The position numbers and the translations under genes were made by a program. Of a stretch of DNA of 12,511 nucleotides, positions 6,125-12,511 are shown piece by piece. This DNA comes from Ignavibacteria bacterium UBA4661. GTDB lineage: Bacteria > Bacteroidota > Ignavibacteria > Kapaibacteriales > UBA4661. Position 1 is the stretch's first letter, and every line of letters begins with the position of its first letter. Under the pieces are notes generated by a model. It saw only the letters and a program-made list of their open reading frames with translations. It did not search any database and was not told the origin of the DNA. The stretch spans positions 4,385-16,895 of the forward strand of contig DHLT01000202.1 in assembly GCA_002405405.1 (NCBI GenBank), given 5' to 3'.

Positions 6125-6976
6125 TTATCGAACCCGTGCCGCAATTGCAAAACGAAGACCACTAGCTTTCCAAGAAATATCGGAAGTGAAATTTCCCAAC
6201 ATGAGGGAGTACATCACTTCGGGAGTAATTTCGACTGCATTGAGGAGAATGCCATAACCCACACCGAATTGAACGCTTGGTATCAAACTCGAAGCATTGG
6301 GCAATGTGGTGCCGGCTTGTACATTCCGAGTGTTGGGGTATAAACTCGTGCCTCGTCCGTCAGTAAATCCTGCAATAACATTATCAGGTAGAATTAACTG
6401 TTCGGTTTGGTCAAAGGTTTTGCTCATGAGGAGGTTAACTCCCACGCCGGCAATCACTTTAAGCGGTAGGTTATCGACAGGAGTAAACACAACAGTGGGC
6501 TCTATGTTGAGCGTTGAGAAGTTTCCCGTAATCGTGTACAAGCTCTGAGCATCAACGCTTGTGCGCGTTGTACCGCTTCCACCTATCGGCGATAGTAAGC
6601 CGATAACATAATTTTCGGTCGTTGTTGCTTTACCGGAGCGGTCAGCATACCCCGCACGCAGTTGCACAGCTAACTGGGGAGATACTTCATATTGAGCAAA
6701 TGCCGAAAAAGTAACTCCGCCCTGACTGCCTGCGCCCGTAAAATTCCCCGGCTCGTTTGCCGCTCCGGTGCGTGGACTGTAGATCGGAAAACCCGGCAAT
6801 TCCGCAAAATTTGCCGAATGTTGATTAAGCGCATACCCGCCAATAACGCCAAAGGTGAGTTTCTTTCCGCCGGATTGTGCGAGTATAGAGCTGCTGTGCA
6901 CTGTTACACAGACAAGAGCAAAGAGCATGATTCTGCTCGCTCTACCTGCGATGAAATGCCATGAAAAATGACGCAT
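6125..6976 (-). CDS. Outer-membrane beta-barrel protein (PorT/OmpW-like size class)
   Basis: The 283-residue protein from the ATG at 6976 has a signal peptide (hydrophobic LFALVCVTV after a basic start, cleavage probably after SILAQ near residue 34). The rest is rich in alternating hydrophobic/polar strands with glycine: LTFGVIGGYALNQ, VTFSAFAQYEVSPQLAVQLRAGYADR, LNIEPTVVFTP, LKVIAGVGVNLLM, VQFGVGYGILL, VEITPEVMYSLML, GLRFAIAARVR. This fits a small eight- to ten-strand outer-membrane barrel. No peptidoglycan-binding or enzyme domain is visible, and its substrate is unknown. The frame also extends to a TTG at 7009, but the ATG gives a normal signal peptide. It begins 48 bases after the protease stop with no promoter match between, so it is likely cotranscribed and may serve the protease or its export; that is inference. 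Confidence 0.8.
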   Translation of the reverse strand: MRHFSWHFIAGRASRIMLFALVCVTVHSSSILAQSGGKKLTFGVIGGYALNQHSANFAELPGFPIYSPRTGAANEPGNFTGAGSQGGVTFSAFAQYEVSPQLAVQLRAGYADRSGKATTTENYVIGLLSPIGGSGTTRTSVDAQSLYTITGNFSTLNIEPTVVFTPVDNLPLKVIAGVGVNLLMSKTFDQTEQLILPDNVIAGFTDGRGTSLYPNTRNVQAGTTLPNASSLIPSVQFGVGYGILLNAVEITPEVMYSLMLGNFTSDISWKASGLRFAIAARVR

Positions 6977-7024
6977 ACATATTGAGTAAAAAATGAAAAA
7001 AGATGTCAAATAAAAAGACTGAAC

Positions 7025-10000
7025 TTACCGAACAATAAGAATCGGTGCCGATACCATTTCGCCATCAGCAATTGCTGTTACGAAATATGTTCCTGAAGCA
7101 AGACCGCGTAAATCAAGTTCAATGCGGTTGGCACCTTCGAGCAAGGATTGCTTGGGCAGAGTACGAACAATTGCCCCGGAGGCATCATGGACAGTCATGC
7201 GTATATCGGTTGCTTGCTCAGTACTGATTGCAGCAGTAACAATACCGCCGGTTGGATTGGGACTCACCGAAGTGATAGTGAGTGCCAAGCGTTGTGAGTT
7301 AATCAAACGTGTTCCACCCGCGCGGTTGATACCCGTCAAACGGAACAGCCCATCACTAAAGCTCGTTGTCAGATAAGTACCCGCCGCCGTGTATGCAAGC
7401 GAATCGAACTGGATAGTTGTTGTTGAATCATTACCCAAAAGCGCACGCATCGGTAGAGTCATCAGCACACCATTCGCACTCGGATTTGCCGGAGTCGTAA
7501 AGCGTGATTGACGCACACCGCTCCGCACGACACCAAGAGCCGCCGCATCGACCGGTTCAAGGAGCGAAGAATTATATCGCAGAATACCGGTAATCGGACC
7601 AATTGGAAGATTATTCGGATTGGTTTGAACAACGCGCATAACCAAGGAAATATTCTCACCCGGACGACCCGACAACGTATCAAGCGAAATCAATCCACCC
7701 GCAATACCTTCACCAATAAAACTAAACAGTTCAAATTGCGAAGGGTTGCCATTCGATTCAATCACCAAGGAAGCGCGTTTCATGCCGACCGTTGAAGGGG
7801 CAAAAGTAACACCATACGTTACAGTCTGTCCCGGAGGAATGACCAATACATTGGCATTGGAAGAGACAAAGAACTCATTGGGTGTTGGAGAACTAATGCG
7901 TAGGCGAGAAATACGGACAGTGTCCGAACCAACATTGCGCACGGGAATACCCGTTACGGTTGCACGACGATATACCGCTACCTGACCATAGTTCCATGGA
8001 CGATTAAAATTACCCGGCAAAACAAGTTGGCGAGTGTTAATACCCGTTGCTTCGACTGATATGACATCGGGAATCGTGTTAAAGCTATGGCGCACAACGA
8101 ATTGTGCTACACGACGCCCTTCAGCTGTTGGAAGGAAGCGAACACTTAAAGCTTGCGATGCACCTCCGGCGAGTGTAATCGGGAATGTTGCACCAATAAT
8201 CGTATAATCACTTGCAGCCGCACCCGTAAAAGTGCCGGATGTAATCGTTACTGTTCCGGTACCGCCATTGGTAAGTGTAATTGTTCCGGATGTTGCGACG
8301 CCTATCGGTGAATTCGGTAGTAATACCGTAAAGCCCGGAATTGCATCAGTATTGAGTACCGTGTTGGCAGTTCGACGTGTAACAACAATGTAGCGAGGAG
8401 CTACGCCATTATTAACAAAGCCAAGCGTTGAAGCGTTTTCGTCTATTTGCCCTACCATATTCGCTAGGACAAGTTTTTCACCAATTGCACTACCCGCAAG
8501 ACGAATAGACAAAGTCTGTGTAGAGCCCGGGGCAACTGTAAAAGGAAATGCCGGAGCAGCGATCGAAAATTCGTCGGCACCAACACCCGTAAAACTCACA
8601 CCGGTAATTGTCATCGGGCGCGTACCGATATTTCGTACACCAAATCCTGTACTGGTGAGAGCGTCGCCTACACGCTGAGTATTTGGGTTCGGAGCAAAAA
8701 CAAAATAATTTGTTCCCTGTGTTAATGCGCTCGCACCGTTGGTAAAGCGGAGAATCGAACCATCGGGAGTAGCCGCTCCTGTAAGATTGATCACAATGCT
8801 CGGCGAATTATTGCCTGAAATTGTTACACCTGCAGATAAATTTCCGACACGACGCGGCGAAAATTGAACAATCACGGGAAGTGACTCACCTGCGGCAAGC
8901 GATGCAGGAAGTGGCGAGGTAATACGAAATGCCGAAGAATCTGCTCCAAAGAATCCTGCACGAAGATTAGTTACCGCAGCAAAACCTGTATTGGTAATCA
9001 CCGTTGTACGAGTGATAGATAAACCATTGGTTGTTGAGCCGACAAAAAACTGTCCGCGAGAGAAATCTCTACCGGAGCGCTCGAAAGGATCAATGCCAAA
9101 GGTTAATCCCCCCCCCTGTGCAGGAGCAGTTGCCGTAAGTTGTGCTGTCCGTGTAACAAGAATGGTTGATGATGAGCCACTGCTACCCGTGCCGGGTGTA
9201 AAGGTATAGGTTAATCCGCTTGCCGGTTGATAGGCAGAGGTTGGCGGTGTGAAGGCAGAGGCATTCAGCAAATCGCAGGAAGCTGTGTTGGCAGTACCGC
9301 GGTCTGATGCCGCCCAAGAATTTGTACCGACACTGTATGATACCGAGCGTGCATGGAAGTCAGTATTGATCGTACCACGCAAACCTACTTGTCCTGCCAC
9401 CAAAGTCACGGGGCTGGACGATGCGACATAGCCATTCGTCATCGTACCATAGACAATCTGAATGGTGTTGCTGCCTTCATTCAAGCGGATTTGGAAACTC
9501 ATGTCAGCAAGGGGAAGAGGACCTGCTTGTCCGTAAAAACTCATGTTGGCAAACTGAATCACAGTTGTCCGATTCGGTGATGTGCCGGTAACAACTACGC
9601 GAATTTCACCTTCGGCACGACATTGTAAGTCTTCGGAGAATCCCGAAATGATACCATTTGCTGCCACCGATGATTCGATGGCATTAATAATCGTATTGAC
9701 ACCCGCAGGATCTACCAAGGGTTGTGAGGCATCCAAAGCAATAAAACCATTGGAACTGACACGAATTGAACTGACAGACCGTCCGGCAAAACTAAATGGA
9801 TGTTGAAGCGCAACATCGTACTGTTCATCATCGACTGCTGCGCCGCCCCCCAAGCGCGTACCGCCTGTTACGGGAGTATAGGTGCCGCCTGCTGATCCGA
9901 AGCTGTATCCATTTGCCAAATTGGAAGCACCACTTCCACCGCCGGTTACAGTAGCTGAACCAACCAAGGTGAGTGTTGCTGATTTAGCACCGGGAGAACG

Positions 10001-12370
10001 CGGTGTATAATTCACACCTACAATATTGGTTGCATTAGCTCCACCTGCGGGATTGACGCCACGTGTTGAAAGCGGTAGGAGAGAAAATTCACTCGCATTC
10101 GGTCCTGTAATCGTTGCGGTCGAAAAAGCAATAGCTGTATTGCCCACATTTCGTACAAAAAGATATCCGGTTTGCGCTTCTCCGCCACGGGGTGCCGATG
10201 TGCCGGCTTTAACCGGGAAGTTTAATGTGGACTGCAATAACATATCCGGAACAGTATTGGTTGTTACCAATGTGCGGATATCATAGAAAATTGTAACCCG
10301 CTCATAATTCACATAATTGCCTGAGCGAATCGTGAGCAATGCTTGCACAAAGGACTGTGCTGTAACTGTGTTAAAAACGGTCGCTTCGAGTTTAATGGTA
10401 AAATCTGCAAAAGCATCTTGCCCTGAGTTGATTGCCGAAATGGAAACCGGACCCGAGCCAATACTGATACGATAAGGGCTGAGCGAGTCTGTTTGAATCG
10501 TTGAAAGTGATACCGTTACATTTTGTGCATTCGAAAGAAAGTTGCGCAAGAAAACACGCATTGTTACCGGTTGGAACGAATTCAAAAAGCCCGCAGTGGT
10601 CAAATTACTTGACGCAAAACCCACACCTGTATGGCTGATGCCGGGTACTTGATCACCGGTATTGAAAGTACGATTGGCAGTGACTGCGCGGAATGCATTC
10701 AGACGACCATAGTATTCATAAGGGCGTTCGGATTGACCGGGATAAAGAACATTATCTGAGGTCGAGCGGAGTTGTTGGAGCACTTGATAGGGTGTCCAGG
10801 TCGGATTTACTGTGCGGACAAGTGCGGCAATACCTGCTGTCATAGGTGATGCCATCGAGGTGCCATCATACACAGCATATTGATTGCCGCCAACAGTGCT
10901 GAGAATAGCATCGCCGGGAGCAAAGACTGTAGTGTTAATACCATAATTCGAGAAGTCCGCCGGCGTATCTTGAGCATTCGATGCACCAACCGAAAGAACA
11001 TTATCATAATCAGCCGGGAAAAAGAGATTGTCTTGCGGTACAGCACTATTACCTGCCGCAGCAACAACCAGCGAACCCATGAGAGTAACTTGATTGATAA
11101 TGTCTTGGTCAAATGCTGCTGAACCCGATCCCCCAAAAGAACAATTGATGACGGAAGCACCCATTTGAGCAGAATACAAGATACCTTCAGTTGTTCGGTA
11201 GTAAGCAGGTAGTGCCGGATTATCCGAGGCAACTTTGACTGCAAGAATACGGCACTGAAAACCTGAGCCGGCAATACCGCGTGCATTGTTCGTTGTTGCT
11301 CCGGCAATGCCGCCCACATGCGTGCCATGATTGCGTCCGTCATTGGGGTTTATCTGAGGGGGGGTGGCTGATACCGGTAAGTTGTTTTCTTTGAAGAGCC
11401 ATTGTAAACGCTCGTCATTGGTAATGTTGCCGATAAAGTCCCATCCGCGCCAGTCGTCAACTTTTCCATTATTGTCATCATCAACACCATTGGTTCGGCG
11501 ATCGCGTCCTTGGGCATCGGTGCCGGATTCGCCCGGATTTATCCACACATTATCGCGCAAGTCTTCATGATTGACATCGGTACCATTATCAACAATCGCA
11601 ATGATGGTGTTGGTATTGCCACGTGTAACACCCCATGCAAGTTCAGCCTGAATGCGTTGCAAACCATATTGTTCAGCATAGCGGATATCATTTGGCGTAA
11701 CGCGGGTCTGGGTAGCTTTACGAGTGTACACCGGCTCGGCAATCTCAATGTCGGGTTGATCCATGAGTTCTTTGCAGAGGTCGAAGGGATCAATCGGCGC
11801 ATCATAGCGTACCTCATACCAGCGTGCCACACCGAATTCATCGGCTTTCGAGAGAATGCCAAAGTTTTTACCTTGTGCCATTTCGGGAGCAATTTGGCGA
11901 ATTCCTTTTGCGTTGATACTGCTGAGTGTTGCTTGAAGCGAAGAAGAACCCATAGTGCTTGCACCTTTGGCAAGCGAATAGATTTGCTTGGTTTTAATCA
12001 TCAAAACATTCTCTTCGTATTCGCCCTTAGGTAAGCGACGTACGGGAATCATTTTCGATTGTACCATAAAGCCACCGGTATTGTCAGGCAGTGCACCGGC
12101 AATTCTACTGCTGATGGCATTCGTGCGTACGGGAATCATATAGACAATATCGCCGACATTGGTTGTTGCACGTGCAAGCCCGGAATTACTGAGCGGGGTT
12201 TGTCCTGCGTCAAGAAATGTTCGCGAGGCTTTGCGAGGTGAAGATTGTGCCGAGAGGGCAATGGGTACAACGACCAATGCGAGACCATAGAGAATAGCGC
12301 GCACAAGAGCATGACCCGAACGAAACTGGAAGTCGTGAAAAGTTGTCGCACGACGGAAAAAATGATGCAT
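7025..12370 (-). CDS. Large subtilisin-like (S8) surface protease with ASH domains and a T9SS sorting tail
   Basis: This 1781-residue secreted endoprotease has a long basic N-terminus, a hydrophobic stretch (23-39) and probable cleavage near ALSA-QS (41). A propeptide-like region (about 105-220, ending IEIAEPVY) is followed by the S8 catalytic domain (about 230-565): Asp261 (IAIVDNGTD), His348 (GRNHGTHVGG), oxyanion Asn441 (AAAGNS) and Ser505 (DGTSMASP), with an Asp/Asn-rich loop at 296-306 that looks calcium-binding. After it come ASH/'choice-of-anchor D'-type Ig domains (about 705-805, 1110-1200, 1235-1305, 1350-1440, 1470-1555), with a beta-rich domain (about 818-1058, SNGFIAL, TVIQFANMSF) inserted after the first. 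A cohesin-like segment (1560-1680) precedes a T9SS type A tail (1700-1781: SVSPNPTGG, LRGLASGTYFVTAI). The protein is thus probably exported through the outer membrane and anchored or released there. All catalytic residues are present. Poly-G/C tracts lie inside. No clear promoter was found in the 141 bases upstream. Confidence 0.95.
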   Translation of the reverse strand: MHHFFRRATTFHDFQFRSGHALVRAILYGLALVVVPIALSAQSSPRKASRTFLDAGQTPLSNSGLARATTNVGDIVYMIPVRTNAISSRIAGALPDNTGGFMVQSKMIPVRRLPKGEYEENVLMIKTKQIYSLAKGASTMGSSSLQATLSSINAKGIRQIAPEMAQGKNFGILSKADEFGVARWYEVRYDAPIDPFDLCKELMDQPDIEIAEPVYTRKATQTRVTPNDIRYAEQYGLQRIQAELAWGVTRGNTNTIIAIVDNGTDVNHEDLRDNVWINPGESGTDAQGRDRRTNGVDDDNNGKVDDWRGWDFIGNITNDERLQWLFKENNLPVSATPPQINPNDGRNHGTHVGGIAGATTNNARGIAGSGFQCRILAVKVASDNPALPAYYRTTEGILYSAQMGASVINCSFGGSGSAAFDQDIINQVTLMGSLVVAAAGNSAVPQDNLFFPADYDNVLSVGASNAQDTPADFSNYGINTTVFAPGDAILSTVGGNQYAVYDGTSMASPMTAGIAALVRTVNPTWTPYQVLQQLRSTSDNVLYPGQSERPYEYYGRLNAFRAVTANRTFNTGDQVPGISHTGVGFASSNLTTAGFLNSFQPVTMRVFLRNFLSNAQNVTVSLSTIQTDSLSPYRISIGSGPVSISAINSGQDAFADFTIKLEATVFNTVTAQSFVQALLTIRSGNYVNYERVTIFYDIRTLVTTNTVPDMLLQSTLNFPVKAGTSAPRGGEAQTGYLFVRNVGNTAIAFSTATITGPNASEFSLLPLSTRGVNPAGGANATNIVGVNYTPRSPGAKSATLTLVGSATVTGGGSGASNLANGYSFGSAGGTYTPVTGGTRLGGGAAVDDEQYDVALQHPFSFAGRSVSSIRVSSNGFIALDASQPLVDPAGVNTIINAIESSVAANGIISGFSEDLQCRAEGEIRVVVTGTSPNRTTVIQFANMSFYGQAGPLPLADMSFQIRLNEGSNTIQIVYGTMTNGYVASSSPVTLVAGQVGLRGTINTDFHARSVSYSVGTNSWAASDRGTANTASCDLLNASAFTPPTSAYQPASGLTYTFTPGTGSSGSSSTILVTRTAQLTATAPAQGGGLTFGIDPFERSGRDFSRGQFFVGSTTNGLSITRTTVITNTGFAAVTNLRAGFFGADSSAFRITSPLPASLAAGESLPVIVQFSPRRVGNLSAGVTISGNNSPSIVINLTGAATPDGSILRFTNGASALTQGTNYFVFAPNPNTQRVGDALTSTGFGVRNIGTRPMTITGVSFTGVGADEFSIAAPAFPFTVAPGSTQTLSIRLAGSAIGEKLVLANMVGQIDENASTLGFVNNGVAPRYIVVTRRTANTVLNTDAIPGFTVLLPNSPIGVATSGTITLTNGGTGTVTITSGTFTGAAASDYTIIGATFPITLAGGASQALSVRFLPTAEGRRVAQFVVRHSFNTIPDVISVEATGINTRQLVLPGNFNRPWNYGQVAVYRRATVTGIPVRNVGSDTVRISRLRISSPTPNEFFVSSNANVLVIPPGQTVTYGVTFAPSTVGMKRASLVIESNGNPSQFELFSFIGEGIAGGLISLDTLSGRPGENISLVMRVVQTNPNNLPIGPITGILRYNSSLLEPVDAAALGVVRSGVRQSRFTTPANPSANGVLMTLPMRALLGNDSTTTIQFDSLAYTAAGTYLTTSFSDGLFRLTGINRAGGTRLINSQRLALTITSVSPNPTGGIVTAAISTEQATDIRMTVHDASGAIVRTLPKQSLLEGANRIELDLRGLASGTYFVTAIADGEMVSAPILIVR
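9108..9116 (-). repeat. G9 homopolymer tract in the surface protease gene
   Basis: Nine consecutive G on the coding strand encode part of PAQGGGLTF (about residue 1085), in frame as sequenced. It is the longest homopolymer of G or C in the window. A one-base slip would leave the catalytic domain intact but remove the later Ig-like domains and the T9SS tail, so the enzyme would not be sorted through the outer membrane. Confidence 0.9.
11358..11364 (-). repeat. C7 homopolymer tract in the protease catalytic region
   Basis: Seven consecutive C on the coding strand (G7 on the plus strand) encode part of SATPPQINP, about ten residues before the catalytic His348. A slip here would abolish the protease. 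At seven bases it is less notable than the G8/G9 tracts. Confidence 0.8.
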
Positions 12371-12472
12371 ACACTACGAAAAAACATGAAGAAAAAAATG
12401 TGTGAATTGGAGATACAAGGATTATGCGGCAATACTTTGCGATGATGGATAATCGGAAAGAGTGCAAAAGAA

Positions 12473-12487
12473 ACGCTACGGCAGCGT
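12473..12487 (-). terminator. Short hairpin, possible terminator of a gene beyond the right edge
   Basis: A 5-bp inverted repeat (ACGCT 12473-12477, AGCGT 12483-12487, five-base loop) is followed on the minus strand by TTCTTTT. The stem is short, so this is tentative. The 141-base upstream region of the protease holds no match to the Bacteroidota promoter pattern and no strong ribosome site. Confidence 0.25.
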
Positions 12488-12511
12488 ATTTGGGCGATTT
12501 AAAGAAAAAGA

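Noticed and set aside
6977..7009. TTG start for the outer-membrane barrel protein
   Set aside because: The ATG at 6976 gives a standard signal peptide; the extension only adds an unlikely hydrophobic stretch before the basic region.
7045..12241. Many plus-strand open frames of 60-174 codons opposite the protease gene
   Set aside because: They are antisense shadows of a long, clearly coding frame with an intact catalytic triad; their translations show no domain, signal peptide or plausible start region.

Overview
The window reads as a chromosomal stretch from a Bacteroidota-type (FCB group) bacterium. The evidence is a large secreted subtilase with a C-terminal type IX secretion (T9SS) sorting domain, a TonB-dependent receptor with an N-terminal carboxypeptidase-regulatory-like domain, weak Shine-Dalgarno sites at most genes, and two promoters matching the Bacteroidota pattern TTG-N19/20-TAnnTTTG. 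Long runs of ASH/'choice-of-anchor D' domains suggest an Ignavibacteria/Kapabacteria-like lineage, but that is inference only. Every supported gene is on the minus strand, so transcription runs from the right end to the left. No tRNA, rRNA, CRISPR array, transposase or phage gene was seen.

In transcription order: (1) 12370-7025 encodes a 1781-residue subtilisin-like surface protease with signal peptide, propeptide, intact Asp/His/Ser triad, about five ASH domains, an inserted beta-rich domain, a cohesin-like segment and a T9SS tail. It is followed after 48 bases by a small outer-membrane beta-barrel protein (6976-6125) and a hairpin terminator. (2) A NarL/LuxR-type response regulator (5927-5226) has its own promoter and a strong terminator. 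(3) A TonB-dependent receptor (5027-2742) has a near-ideal promoter but is split by one in-frame TAA at 4223-4221. The flanking pieces are in the same frame and together make a full-length receptor. (4) A pentapeptide-repeat protein (2624-2052) and a four-helix membrane protein (2021-1626) are 30 bases apart, and the gap is filled by a tandem repeat that carries the ribosome-binding motif. (5) At the left end is a clearly more AT-rich operon of three overlapping genes: a double ABM-like-domain protein (1442-828), 3-methyladenine DNA glycosylase I (831-274), and the start of an ECF sigma factor (274 to the window edge). They are joined by ATGA and TAATG overlaps, which implies coupled translation.

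The surface genes share a second feature: unusually long poly-G tracts (G8, G8, G9 on the coding strand), all currently in frame, in the TonB receptor and in the protease. Together with the receptor's nonsense codon, this suggests outer-surface genes prone to on/off switching or decay. The low-GC left operon looks like a separately acquired module linking a DNA-alkylation repair enzyme to an alternative sigma factor.
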